A DNA stretch of 64,000 nt from Actinomycetales bacterium. Lineage in GTDB: Bacteria > Actinomycetota > Actinomycetes > Actinomycetales > Kineosporiaceae. A program made the position numbers and the translations under genes. The stretch spans positions 1-64,000 of the forward strand of contig JAAYAH010000281.1 of the NCBI GenBank assembly GCA_012719445.1. The letters run 5' to 3'. Positions 1 to 7,888 of this stretch are shown in pieces; the stretch's first letter is position 1; each line of letters starts with the position of its first letter. Under the pieces are notes generated by a model. The model ran no database searches. It saw only the letters and a program-made list of their open reading frames with translations, and had not been told where the DNA came from.

Positions 1-218
1 CGCCCGGACAGCTCCTGCTGCAGCGACCGCACGAACGGGCCGCCGGTGATCCCCAGCCCGGGCATCTCCCCGGTCCCCCTGGCGAAGACCACCTCCACCT
101 CCGCACACGCCGCCGCCTGCGACTGCGCCGACACCACGGCGACCCCCGCCGCCAGCAGGACCCCGACGGCCGTCAGCCGGGCGATCACCCGATGCAGGGG
201 AATCCGGAGAACTCGCAT
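1..218 (-). CDS. Cutinase family protein, N-terminal part (runs off the left edge)
   Basis: The first 72 codons of a secreted serine esterase. Residues 1-37 are a signal peptide: a basic start (MRVLRIPLHRVIAR), a hydrophobic core and a small-residue end. Cys38 then opens the cutinase signature CAEVEVVFARGTGE followed by a GLG motif. In this family the Cys forms the first disulfide and the FARGTGE strand precedes the oxyanion region; the catalytic Ser, Asp and His lie beyond the window. A GAGGGA ribosome site sits just upstream at about 231-236. Family members cleave cutin, polyesters or lipids outside the cell. The substrate cannot be told from this fragment. It lies on the same strand as the neighbouring type VII cassette but is separated from it by about 270 bases. 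Confidence 0.85.
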   Translation of the reverse strand, partial: MRVLRIPLHRVIARLTAVGVLLAAGVAVVSAQSQAAACAEVEVVFARGTGEMPGLGITGGPFVRSLQQELSG

Positions 219-486
219 GGTCGGTCAGCTCCCTCGTCGGTCGGTACCGCGGGGGCGGTCGTACTCCGGACCCGCGACACCGGTCCCTGCCACAGGTCCG
301 GTCGATCGGCGGTGTCCGGGCGCACGTCCGCCGCCCCTTCACCGGAGTGACCGGCGAGGCCGGGAGCGACTTACGGAAACACACTCGAACAGCGCAAGGA
401 GCGTTCGGAACGAGAGCGGTGTCTTACGGAGAGTGCTGGACTCCCGGACAGGCGCGGTGAGTTCGTCCGCACCGCTGCCCGAACCG

Positions 487-1188
487 CTACCCGTCGTTCC
501 CCGAGCCGATGATGCTCAGCCGCACGGCGAGCTCGTCGACCCGGGCTGCCAGTTCGTCGCCGAGGACGACTGCCGTCCACCGGCCGGACAACATGGCATA
601 CCCTCCGAGACCGGGAGGCAGCACCACGTACGTCACGCCCTCGGTGACCCGGATGCCGCCGTCGGGCTCACCAGTCGGTTGGTCCTCCCGCATGCGGCGC
701 AGTCGCAGGCCGGGGCCGCTGGGAAGGTCACGACGATCCCGTTCCGCCTCTCCGACGGTGACTCCCTCGGAGCCGAGAATGGCCTCGACGTCGTCGAGGG
801 TGAGCGCCTCCCCGTCCTCGAACGGGACGAGGTCGACGTCCCAGAGGGCGAGCACCGGCTCCAGCGGGTCCGGCTGGAACGCCAGGGCGAGGAAGGTCAA
901 CGGGCCGGCGTCCATGGCCAGGCGGACGGCGTCAGCGAGCGAGGCGGCGGCCGCCTCGATCCGCTCCACCGGGGCGTCGGACGGCGCCATGGAGCGGGTC
1001 TGTGCCAGAGCCCAGGCGTCGGGGTCCTCGCCGTCCGGGACCGCCAAGTCGATCCACCCCGGGGGACAGTCAAGGGACACCCCGACCTCGTCGTCCTCGG
1101 TCTCCGGGAGCCGGCCGGCGACGGGTCCGGTTGCGCCGGGGCGCGGCTCGTCGGCAACGTGTCGTCCCATCGTCGTCACCACACCCAT
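487..1188 (-). CDS. Hypothetical protein of the type VII cassette (paralogue of the preceding gene)
   Basis: A 233-residue soluble protein with no signal peptide or membrane segment and no family I can name. It starts with a strand carrying CPPGWIDLAVPDGED, has a middle strand LTFLALAFQPDP, and ends with YVVLPPGLGGYAMLSGRW plus a helix (DELAARVDELAVRLS). This order matches the gene just upstream (PDGWWRIDL; IELYLSMMVAEP; GAFLVLTFSSPL plus a C-terminal helix), so the two look like diverged copies. The chosen ATG overlaps the upstream stop by 13 bases; a second ATG at 1170 would remove the overlap. It is the last gene of a co-directional group of five and is probably translated by coupling. Function unknown. 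Confidence 0.75.
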   Translation of the reverse strand: MGVVTTMGRHVADEPRPGATGPVAGRLPETEDDEVGVSLDCPPGWIDLAVPDGEDPDAWALAQTRSMAPSDAPVERIEAAAASLADAVRLAMDAGPLTFLALAFQPDPLEPVLALWDVDLVPFEDGEALTLDDVEAILGSEGVTVGEAERDRRDLPSGPGLRLRRMREDQPTGEPDGGIRVTEGVTYVVLPPGLGGYAMLSGRWTAVVLGDELAARVDELAVRLSIIGSGNDG

Positions 1189-1928
1189 CGCAGCGTCGTC
1201 GCCACGGCGTCGAAGAGCTCGACCAGCGCGTCCTCGAGCGCGGCGAGCGGGGAGGAGAAGGTCAGCACCAGGAACGCGCCGTGGCCTTCCGGCACCGGCA
1301 GGTGGTACTCGACGCCGAAGGTCTCCACGGTCAGGGGGAGGTCCTCGGCCTCGTCGGTCGGAGGAACAACGTCGGTCGGAGGAACAACGGAGTCGTCGGG
1401 GCTGTCGGGTGGATCGCCGGGGGGAGTCTCGGCTGCGGCACCGGTACCCGAGCCGGGGGCGGTGTCCGGCCCGGTGTCGAGGTCGAGAGATCGCTCGGTC
1501 CGGCTCCGCCGTCGCACCGCGGGTCCGGAGGGGAGGTCGACGAGAGAGACCTCGACGGCACCGGGTTCGGCGGCGAAGGGCTCCACCAGGGCCTCGACGG
1601 GCATCACCTGCTCCGGGGCCGGTGGCGTGAGACCGACCAGCAGCGATGCCGGGATGGTCGCCGGCTCGGCGACCATCATGGACAGGTACAGCTCGATCCC
1701 GCCGATCTCGCGGGCGGCCGTGGCCTGGGCTGTGAGCCGGGCTCGCAGGTCCTGCTTGAGCAGCGGGGCGTCGTCGAGTCCGCGGAAGACCTGCTCGACG
1801 AGACGCTCGATGGACTGCGCCTGTCCCCCCGCGAGGTCGATGCGCCACCAGCCGTCGGGCAGCACGATCCGGTAGGTGCTGGGACGCCGCCCGTCCGCCG
1901 CCGCCTCGGCTCCGGCTTCTGCGATCAT
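1176..1928 (-). CDS. Hypothetical protein of the type VII cassette with a Pro/Asp-rich middle
   Basis: A 250-residue protein, apparently cytoplasmic. An N-terminal segment (about residues 17-30, YRIVLPDGWWRIDL) and the middle strand IELYLSMMVAEP are well ordered. Residues about 120-200 are a low-complexity Pro/Asp/Thr-rich linker that contains the tandem hexapeptide VVPPTDVVPPTD, encoded by an exact 18-base duplication. The C terminus (GAFLVLTFSSPLAALEDALVE and onward) resembles the end of the next gene. A GGAGG ribosome site lies 8 bases before the ATG at 1928; an open extension upstream to 2015 lacks one. The gene follows the membrane-protein gene after about 70 bases. I do not recognise a named family; similar genes tend to accompany WXG100-type operons in actinomycetes, which is inference here. 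Confidence 0.75.
   Translation of the reverse strand: MIAEAGAEAAADGRRPSTYRIVLPDGWWRIDLAGGQAQSIERLVEQVFRGLDDAPLLKQDLRARLTAQATAAREIGGIELYLSMMVAEPATIPASLLVGLTPPAPEQVMPVEALVEPFAAEPGAVEVSLVDLPSGPAVRRRSRTERSLDLDTGPDTAPGSGTGAAAETPPGDPPDSPDDSVVPPTDVVPPTDEAEDLPLTVETFGVEYHLPVPEGHGAFLVLTFSSPLAALEDALVELFDAVATTLRWVW
1353..1388. repeat. Exact 18-bp tandem duplication inside a coding region
   Basis: Two adjacent identical 18-base units (1353-1370 and 1371-1388) built on GTCGGTCGGAGGAACAAC. On the coding (minus) strand each adds the hexapeptide VVPPTD in frame, within the flexible linker of the 1176-1928 protein. It is a probable site of copy-number variation between strains. Confidence 0.9.
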
Positions 1929-1998
1929 CCGTCCATCCTCCGCCTCGCCCGGGCAGCCCGGGGATCGACACCCTGTTCGGTCGGACCGGTCACCCGGT

Positions 1999-3345
1999 CT
2001 AGGCCGCCGGGCCACGAGCCGTCCGGTCGTCGGGCACCGGGGTGACCGCTCGGACGTTCCACCGCACCCGCCATCCTGACACCGCGCTCGAGCCGAGGGC
2101 CGCGACCAGGACGGTCCCTGCCGTCGCAGCGGCCGCCGGAGCAGGGGTTCGTCCGATGGCGGCCACCAGGAGCGTGAGCGCGGAGAGGGCGACGAGCTGC
2201 GGGCGGGTCCCCGGTGGCGGCAGGGCGGGTCGGAGCAGCCGCCGGACGAGTACCTGGTCCCGCGTCAGCGGCCGGAACGTCCACGGGAGCTCACCACCCC
2301 GGGAGAGGTCGAGGGCGTCCCGGTCGACCGGCAGCGCGCTGTGAGCCGCCCAGGCCGAGAGGGCAGCACCCCCTCCGGGGCCGGCGAACCAGGCGTCCCA
2401 GGGAAGGGCGGCACGACATGATCCGTCCTCCGTTCTCAGCTCCACCCACCGCGGTCCGTCGCCGGAGCTGACGACGGCGATCCCGGCGACCCGTTCCGGT
2501 CCGGACCTCGGCAGCCATCGCTCGGAGCCGGTCTGGTCGACGACCACGAGATCCTCGGGCTCCGCCCGCAGCAGGGCCTTCCGGAGGAAGCCCCGCGGTG
2601 CCGGGCCGCCGGGGGACGGGCGCAGCACGGCCTGGGTCGGCAGCGCCCTCGCCGACCGGCGGTCGCGCAAGACCCCGGCGAGGTGCGCGCTCAGGTCCAG
2701 CGCTCCGGTCCCGGCCAAGGCCAGCGCGGCGATCAGGACCAGCACCGGTGCCGCGCCGCGGAGGGCGATCCCCGACAGCAGCGCCACCGCGGTGACCAGG
2801 CTGGCAGCCACCCGGGCTCCGGTCCACCAGCCGCCGAGCCGGTGCCCGGGGGAGAGCCGGACGGTCCGCTCCGACTCCCTTCCCTCGGCGATGTCCCGCA
2901 GCATCGGGTCGACCGCGTCGTCGGAGAGCCGGTGGACGCGTCGCAGGGGCAGGCCGAGCAGCGCGGTGGCGGCGACGAGCCCCGACAGCCGCAGCGCCGC
3001 CGCGGGATCCGGGCCGTCGGCGGCCTCCGGGGTCCAGGCGCCGAGGGGGATCCGCACCACCGAGGTGAAGTCCCGGGCGCGCAGGTCGACGAACCCCAGC
3101 GGCCCGTCACCGAGCACCTCCCCGGCACCGGTGCCCGGGGCATCGTGGTCGATCGCGGCGACGTCCACGTGGACGGCGTCGACGACCTCGCCGCACGCAC
3201 CGGTCCTCCAGCACCGGGTCCCGCCGTGTTCGTCGTGGTAGGTCAGCGTGTCGCCCTCGGCGACGAGCCTGGCCCTGCGGACCACGTCGACCTCCGGATG
3301 GCCACGGGCGCTGGGGCGAACGACGACCCGGGTGGGGGACGTCAT
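1999..3345 (-). CDS. Polytopic membrane protein of the type VII cassette
   Basis: 448 residues. The first 180 residues form a soluble domain without a signal peptide. A pair of hydrophobic helices follows (about 190-235, VAASLVTAVALL then VLVLIAALALAGTGAL), then a soluble segment of about 160 residues that ends in SRGGELPWTFRPLTRDQ, then two further helices near the C terminus (about 395-435). Four membrane spans are the simplest reading. It overlaps the upstream effector-like gene by four bases (ATGA), so the two are translationally coupled. The family is not recognised. By position it could anchor or process the type VII substrate, or protect the cell from it; neither role is shown by the sequence. 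Confidence 0.8.
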   Translation of the reverse strand: MTSPTRVVVRPSARGHPEVDVVRRARLVAEGDTLTYHDEHGGTRCWRTGACGEVVDAVHVDVAAIDHDAPGTGAGEVLGDGPLGFVDLRARDFTSVVRIPLGAWTPEAADGPDPAAALRLSGLVAATALLGLPLRRVHRLSDDAVDPMLRDIAEGRESERTVRLSPGHRLGGWWTGARVAASLVTAVALLSGIALRGAAPVLVLIAALALAGTGALDLSAHLAGVLRDRRSARALPTQAVLRPSPGGPAPRGFLRKALLRAEPEDLVVVDQTGSERWLPRSGPERVAGIAVVSSGDGPRWVELRTEDGSCRAALPWDAWFAGPGGGAALSAWAAHSALPVDRDALDLSRGGELPWTFRPLTRDQVLVRRLLRPALPPPGTRPQLVALSALTLLVAAIGRTPAPAAAATAGTVLVAALGSSAVSGWRVRWNVRAVTPVPDDRTARGPAA

Positions 3346-4781
3346 TGCACGCCGAGGTGGCTCTTGACCCAGTTGATGGCCGGCGGCGTTGCGCTGACGA
3401 TGGTGACACCGGTGCCGACGAAGGTGTTGCCGTAGAAGCTCACCATCTGCCTGCCGAACCCGTTGGCGTACTGGGTGGACCTCAGCGCCGCCGGGATCCC
3501 CTTGATTGTGCCTCCCGCGTTGGCCAGCTCGGGGCTGACGATCTTGTTGATGAGGTTTCCCTGCCCGCGCGTCAGACCCTGCCAGCCGAGCTTGACCTCG
3601 TTGACGATCTGCTTGGAGAAGACCGTCTTCGTGGCCGACCAGGTCTCGCTCGCGATGACCTTCGGGCTGAAGCCCTCCAGGACATGGCCCAGTCTCGGCA
3701 GGAAACCCTTCGGTGCGGCCTTCATCGCCGCCTCGGCGATCTTGGCCTGACCTGCTGCCTTGATCGTGGGCCCGCCCAGCTCGCGGCCGACGGCGTTCCA
3801 GGCCTTGTGGGTCTTGCTGAGCACGTAGGTCTTGTTAGCCAGGTGCTTGACCGAGGCCTTCGCCAGCTTCTGCGCGAGGATCTGCTCGGCGCGGGTGCTC
3901 CGGGCCATGGCCATGGTGCCCTTGGAGGCAGCCTTCGCGCCGGAGGCCGCCGCTCGGCCGAGACCGAAGGTCGCCAGGCAGACAACGTCCAGCGCGACGT
4001 CGAACCAGCCGCCGTCGCCGGAGAGCACCAGCGCGAGGTGGCACACGAACGAGACGATGGTCGCGGCCAGGGCGATGGCTGCCAGCACCTGGCCGAGGAC
4101 CGGGACCCAGCCGAGAACGAGCGACAGCACCCCGGCGATCGCGGCCACATAGCCGGCGATCTCAGCGATCTTCTTGAGGAGATCGGCGTGTTCGTGGATC
4201 CAGTTCTTGGTCTTGTCCCACCAGGTGTCCCGGAGCCCGTCGTTGACGGACACGTTGTGGATCGCCTTGGCGGCGGTCTCGGCTGCCTGGTTCCGGATGG
4301 TGACCGCTCTCGAGAGCGTCCGGCGGGCGCTCTCGAGGTCGTCGAGTGCCTGGTCACGCTGCTGCTTCAGGCTGACGTACCGGGCGTCCTCTGGGTTCGT
4401 GACCTGTGTCATGCCGGCAACGGCGGCACGTCGCCGGTCCTCGGCGTCCTTGGCCGAGGTGAGGGCCGACGCCGCGGTGTTCTGCGCCCGGAGCAGCTCC
4501 GGGTGGTAGGCGTTCAGGGCCTTCGCCGCGGTGGCGTAGCGGTCGAAGACCTGGTCGAGCTTCTTCGCGGTCTCGTGGGCCGTCTTCCGGAACTTCCGGC
4601 CGGCGCCGCTGTCCCAGTACTCGTCGCTGCACATGGCGCGGAGCTGCTTCGCCTGGTCCTGGATGGCCTGGGCGGTCCGGCCGAGCCGACCGGCGAGTGC
4701 GGCGACCCGGTCCGGATCGCCGGGGACCGGGTCGGACGTCGCCAGCGGGTGCCAGTCGGTTGGCCGGGTCATGGTGCTCAC
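3342..4781 (-). CDS. Putative type VII-secreted protein with an N-terminal T7SS signal domain
   Basis: 479 residues. The N terminus (WHPLATSDPVPGDPDRVAAL followed by a helix) is the hallmark of the long WXG100-like signal domain found on actinobacterial type VII substrates. Residues 20-190 are mostly helical and probably coiled, with YWDSGAGRKFRK near residue 55. A hydrophobic segment (about 205-270) has three candidate membrane helices, including LVLGWVPVLGQVLAAIALAA. The C-terminal 200 residues are basic and helical; I could not match them to a known toxin fold. GTG 4781 overlaps the WXG100-like gene by four bases; ATG 4772 is an alternative start. It resembles large secreted or surface WXG proteins rather than a machinery component. 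No EccC, EccD or other secretion core gene is in the window. Confidence 0.8.
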   Translation of the reverse strand: MSTMTRPTDWHPLATSDPVPGDPDRVAALAGRLGRTAQAIQDQAKQLRAMCSDEYWDSGAGRKFRKTAHETAKKLDQVFDRYATAAKALNAYHPELLRAQNTAASALTSAKDAEDRRRAAVAGMTQVTNPEDARYVSLKQQRDQALDDLESARRTLSRAVTIRNQAAETAAKAIHNVSVNDGLRDTWWDKTKNWIHEHADLLKKIAEIAGYVAAIAGVLSLVLGWVPVLGQVLAAIALAATIVSFVCHLALVLSGDGGWFDVALDVVCLATFGLGRAAASGAKAASKGTMAMARSTRAEQILAQKLAKASVKHLANKTYVLSKTHKAWNAVGRELGGPTIKAAGQAKIAEAAMKAAPKGFLPRLGHVLEGFSPKVIASETWSATKTVFSKQIVNEVKLGWQGLTRGQGNLINKIVSPELANAGGTIKGIPAALRSTQYANGFGRQMVSFYGNTFVGTGVTIVSATPPAINWVKSHLGVQ

Positions 4782-5080
4782 TCGTCCTTCGGTGCGCTGT
4801 CCGTCAACGCCTTCGTCAGTGACTCGTCGAGGCCGGTGTAGCCGTCCGCAGCCGCTTTCGCCCAGGCGCTGAAGGTCTTGAGGTCGTCGGAGAGCCGCTG
4901 CCGGTGGATCCGCCAGTTGGAGGAGAACTCGTCCAGCCTGTTGGCGAGCGTCCCGGCCCCGACGATGCCGCGGTGGGAGTCGGTGAGCGCCTCGGCGCCG
5001 TCCAACTCGTTCTTGATCGATGCGAGGGCCGAGGCGACGTCACGCACCCGGTCGACGTCCACCTTCAGTCTCTCGCCCAT
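4778..5080 (-). CDS. WXG100-like small helical protein
   Basis: A 100-residue, all-helical protein with no signal peptide: two long helices (about 3-30 and 48-85) joined by a turn near GTLANRLDEF, the hairpin layout of ESAT-6-like partners. The exact Trp-X-Gly turn is missing. Trp53 in SSNWRIHRQRL and Trp70 in FSAWAKAAADGY occupy similar places, so it is best called WXG100-like. A GGAGG site lies five bases before the ATG at 5080; an upstream GTG at 5086 is too close to that site. It is the first gene of the cassette and is coupled to the large substrate by a four-base overlap, which suggests that the pair is secreted as a complex. Confidence 0.8.
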   Translation of the reverse strand: MGERLKVDVDRVRDVASALASIKNELDGAEALTDSHRGIVGAGTLANRLDEFSSNWRIHRQRLSDDLKTFSAWAKAAADGYTGLDESLTKALTDSAPKDE

Positions 5081-5552
5081 GACCACCTCCGGTGACTCAC
5101 CGTCCGGATCCCCTCGTCGGTGCCCGCCTCCGACCGCGTCGAGCGGTGGGAGGGGCGCATCGCGGCCGAATCCTAGCGAGCGGGCGATCAGGGAGGGGAC
5201 GGTTCGGGGACAGGGGGCGATCTCCGCGGAGGAGGGGGAGTCGGTCGTCGTCGGGGGAGCGGGACCTGCGTCGTCGGGCTCACGACCCGTCGAGACCGTC
5301 CGGAACCACCGGCGAGTATTCCGGGGACGTTCTTTCCGGTGCGTGCGGGGAAGCCCGTGGACCCGAGATTGTCACCCAGGGTGGGATTCCCTGTACCGGG
5401 GGATTCCGTGCTTGACTCCGCAGCGGCTCCCGGATGCAATGAGGTGTCCCCTGACCAGGTGAATACCGGTTGTTCGGGGGTGCGGCCGGGAACCCGGCCC
5501 ATTTCCGGGACGAACGGCGCCGGGTTCCTTCAGAGCACCGGAGAGCACCGAT
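5081..5552. other. Divergent intergenic region between the type VII cassette and the cellulase gene
   Basis: No convincing gene. On the plus strand a promoter can be proposed at 5412-5440. Two copies of GGGATTCC (near 5381-5402) lie about 19 bases apart just upstream of it and could be activator half-sites. For the minus-strand cassette I see only a -10-like TAGGAT (complement of about 5170-5176) with no good -35. Confidence 0.5.
5412..5440 (+). promoter_or_regulatory. Candidate housekeeping promoter of the cellulase gene
   Basis: TTGACT (5412-5417), a 17-base spacer and TGCAAT (5435-5440), giving a start near 5447 and a leader of about 105 bases before the cellulase ATG at 5553. Assigned by eye from matches to the primary-sigma consensus. 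Confidence 0.45.
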
Positions 5553-7349
5553 ATGTCGACACGTATTCCCAGAAGGTTCTCGCAGGGCCGGCACCTGCGG
5601 ATCACCGCCGTCGCCCTCGGCGCTGCGCTGGTCACGGCCCCCGTCGTCGTCCTGAGCCAGGCGCCGCTCGCTGCCTCGGCTCCGGGGGCCGGAGCCGGGT
5701 TCTGGCACACCAACGGCAACCAGATCCTCGACGCCAACAACGTGCCCGTGCGTATCGCCGGGATCAACTGGTACGGCTTCGAGACCACGGCGAAGGTCGC
5801 CCACGGCCTGTACGCGCAGGACTACCACGACATCATCGACACCATCAAGAACCTCGGGTACACCACGATCCGGCTGCCGTTCTCCAATGACGTGGTGGAG
5901 AACCCGATCCAGTCGACGCACATCGGTTGGGCCAACGGCGTCGAGGCGACGAACCTCGACCTCAGGGGACTCGACTCGCTCCAGGTGATGGACAAGATCA
6001 TCGACTATGCGGGACAGCTCGGACTCAAGGTGATCCTGGACAACCACCGGTCCGACGCCGGCAACAGCGCCCAGGAGAACGGACTCTGGTACACGGCGGC
6101 CTACCCGCACCGGGCCTGGCTGGACGACTGGGCCCTCATGGCCCGGCGGTACGCGGGCAACCCGACCGTGGTCGGCTACGACCTCCGGAACGAGCCGCAC
6201 ACCCCGGCCGACACCCCGTACGAGGACGGGGCGACCTGGGGCACGGGGGACAAGGCGACCGACTGGCGGCTGGCGGCGGAGGAGGCCGGGAACCTCATCC
6301 TCTCGATCAACCCCGACGCGTTGATCCTCGTCGAGGGGATCGGGCAGACTCCGAACGCCTCCGGCGGCATGGACGCGACCTGGTGGGGAGGGGACCTCGC
6401 CCTTGCCGGGCAGTACCCGGTCCGGCTCTCGGTCCCGGGGCGGCTCGTGTACTCCCCGCACGACTACGGTCCCCGGCTCTACCGCCAGACCTGGTTCAAC
6501 GCCGGCACCACCCAGGCGAGTCTCGAGGCGGTGTGGGACATGTTCTGGGGCTACCTGCACCGGGAGGCGATCGCCCCGATCATGGTGGGGGAGTTCGGGA
6601 CGACGAACTCCGCCGACGAGATCTCCAGCACCACGCCGGGGTCGCAGGGACAGTGGTTCTCCGCGATGATCAGCTATCTCCGGAAGAACCCCTCGATGGG
6701 CTGGACGTACTGGGCCCTGAACGGCAACGACGACTTCGGGCTGCTCGGTGCCCAGTTCGGACCGACGCCGCTGAGCAGCGCGAAGCAGCAGTTGCTCGCC
6801 ACGATCCAGTTCCCCCTGCCCGGTGCGGTGAACGGCTCGACCACCTCGACCACCCCGGTCACGACCACCGCGACGACGCCGGTCACGACCACCCGCATCA
6901 CGACCACCCGCACCACGACCACGACGACGCCGGCGACGACCACCACGACGACGCCGGCGACGACCACCCGCACCACGACCACGACGACGCGGACCACGCC
7001 GGTCACGACCACCCGCACCACGACCACGACCAGGACGGGGGCGAGTGGGGGGCCCGGTGGGTGCACGGCGGCGTACGCGGTCAGCAGTTCGTGGCCGAGC
7101 GGGTTCGTCGCCACCGTGACGGTCACGGCGGACAGCGCGGGAACGAACGAGTGGCGGGTGGTGATGTCCCTGCCCGGCGGAGCCACGATCGTCAACATGT
7201 GGAACGGCGTGGCCACCGGAACCTCCGGAACGGTGGTTGTCGCCAACGCCCCCTACAACGGCCGGCTGTCCGGTGGGCAGTCGACCAGCTTCGGGTTCCA
7301 GGGCAGCGGCACCGGGGCCGGGGCGTCCGTGATCTGCGACGGGCTGTGA
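5553..7349 (+). CDS. Secreted GH5 cellulase with a Thr-rich linker and CBM2
   Basis: 598 residues in the order signal peptide (1-43), catalytic glycoside hydrolase family 5 domain (about 48-425), Thr/Pro linker (about 427-495) and family 2 carbohydrate-binding module (about 500-598). The retaining-enzyme glutamates are visible: Glu214 in DLRNEPH as acid/base and Glu347 in MVGEFGTT as nucleophile. The CBM2 has the usual terminal Cys pair (Cys near 503 and 595) and the WPSGFVATVTV and NAPYNGRLSGGQS stretches. It should cut beta-1,4-glucan outside the cell; a beta-mannanase cannot be fully excluded within GH5. The adjacent sugar importer and LacI regulator support a polysaccharide-use locus. A strong hairpin terminator follows at 7422-7460. 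Confidence 0.92.
   Translation: MSTRIPRRFSQGRHLRITAVALGAALVTAPVVVLSQAPLAASAPGAGAGFWHTNGNQILDANNVPVRIAGINWYGFETTAKVAHGLYAQDYHDIIDTIKNLGYTTIRLPFSNDVVENPIQSTHIGWANGVEATNLDLRGLDSLQVMDKIIDYAGQLGLKVILDNHRSDAGNSAQENGLWYTAAYPHRAWLDDWALMARRYAGNPTVVGYDLRNEPHTPADTPYEDGATWGTGDKATDWRLAAEEAGNLILSINPDALILVEGIGQTPNASGGMDATWWGGDLALAGQYPVRLSVPGRLVYSPHDYGPRLYRQTWFNAGTTQASLEAVWDMFWGYLHREAIAPIMVGEFGTTNSADEISSTTPGSQGQWFSAMISYLRKNPSMGWTYWALNGNDDFGLLGAQFGPTPLSSAKQQLLATIQFPLPGAVNGSTTSTTPVTTTATTPVTTTRITTTRTTTTTTPATTTTTTPATTTRTTTTTTRTTPVTTTRTTTTTRTGASGGPGGCTAAYAVSSSWPSGFVATVTVTADSAGTNEWRVVMSLPGGATIVNMWNGVATGTSGTVVVANAPYNGRLSGGQSTSFGFQGSGTGAGASVICDGL
6836..7036 (+). repeat. Thr-codon repeat tract encoding the cellulase linker
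   Basis: An approximately 200-base low-complexity tract of ACC/ACG Thr codons interrupted by CCG Pro and CGC Arg codons. Near-copies of modules such as CCGGTCACGACCACC and CGCACCACGACCACGACG recur. It encodes TTTT/TTPVTTT/TTRTTT modules. Such linkers are often O-mannosylated in actinobacteria, and the DNA is prone to slippage. Confidence 0.85.
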
Positions 7350-7354
7350 GCCGG

Positions 7355-7406
7355 TCGCGAGGGTGACGCCTCGGGCACTGTCGCGGGAGTGACACCTCGG
7401 GCACTG
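7355..7406. repeat. 26-bp imperfect tandem duplication just after the cellulase stop
   Basis: Units 7355-7380 and 7381-7406 abut and differ at only three positions; both end in CCTCGGGCACTG. The first unit begins six bases after the stop codon (7347-7349). Confidence 0.85.
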
Positions 7407-7421
7407 GGCCGGAAGGGAAGG

Positions 7422-7460
7422 GACGACGCTCGCCTCCACCACGGGGAGGCGGGCGTCGTC
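7422..7460 (+). terminator. Strong hairpin terminator after the cellulase
   Basis: A 16-base-pair stem with one G-T wobble (GACGACGCTCGCCTCC pairing with GGAGGCGGGCGTCGTC) and a 7-base loop. There is no T-run, as is usual for actinobacterial terminators. Confidence 0.8.
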
Positions 7461-7505
7461 CGGTGAGAGTTGGTCCGGGACGGTGCGTGATGCCGAACGT
7501 TTTGA

Positions 7506-7518
7506 ACTGACCGTCAGT
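7506..7518. promoter_or_regulatory. Palindromic operator candidate ACTGAC-C-GTCAGT
   Basis: A perfect inverted repeat with 6-base arms around one base. Its core TGACCGTCA recurs at the importer promoter about 290 bases downstream. A LacI-like AACGTT core lies directly upstream at 7496-7501. It is a candidate site for the LacI-family regulator at 11399-12424 or another regulator. Confidence 0.4.
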
Positions 7519-7767
7519 AAACGACAATCGGTGAGTGTGCCGGCTCGATGCGGTGTGGCCACGAAGCGGGCCCTGTAGCGACGGCCTCGTCACCACTGCC
7601 ACCACGGGGCGCCCCGGGGGGCCACTGAGCCGGCGTGTCCCGGCTTCGGCACGCTCCTGTCACGATAACCGCTGGTCATACGCCCTGTCGTGGGTGGGTC
7701 GGGAGTCGGTGGCTGCGCCGGGTGCTGCCCAGTCGGGGTGGGGTGGTGATCCCGAGGGGCGAGACCA

Positions 7768-7796
7768 TTGACGATCAGGAGGACTGACCTTAATCT
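7768..7796 (+). promoter_or_regulatory. Promoter of the sugar importer operon
   Basis: TTGACG (7768-7773), a 17-base spacer and TAATCT (7791-7796), a near-consensus primary-sigma promoter. The start would be near 7803, leaving a leader of about 85 bases before the ATG at 7889. Confidence 0.65.
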
Positions 7797-7806
7797 GACC
7801 GTCACT
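7794..7806. promoter_or_regulatory. Operator candidate overlapping the importer -10 and start site
   Basis: TCTGACCGTCACT shares TGACCGTCA with the perfect palindrome at 7506-7518 and covers the end of the -10 and the start point, where a repressor would block transcription. A loop between the two sites is possible. This is inference from sequence similarity. Confidence 0.4.
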
Positions 7807-7888
7807 CAATCTCCATCAGTCCCGGACGTGGCGGGTTGTGACCCGACACCCGGGCGTCGCCCCGCACAAGGGACGGAAGGGGCCAGCA

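Larger units (their letters stand above)
7350..7888. other. Intergenic region with duplication, terminator, operators and importer promoter
   Basis: Contains, in order: a 26-base tandem duplication next to the cellulase stop, a 16-base-pair terminator hairpin, a palindromic site at 7506-7518 beside an AACGTT core (7496-7501), about 250 bases with nothing I recognise, and the importer promoter with an overlapping second operator-like site. No gene is supported. Confidence 0.6.

Noticed and set aside
6836-7036. Possible CRISPR-like array from the repeated cellulase linker DNA
   Set aside because: The repeats have no unique spacers and are in frame as a Thr-rich linker.
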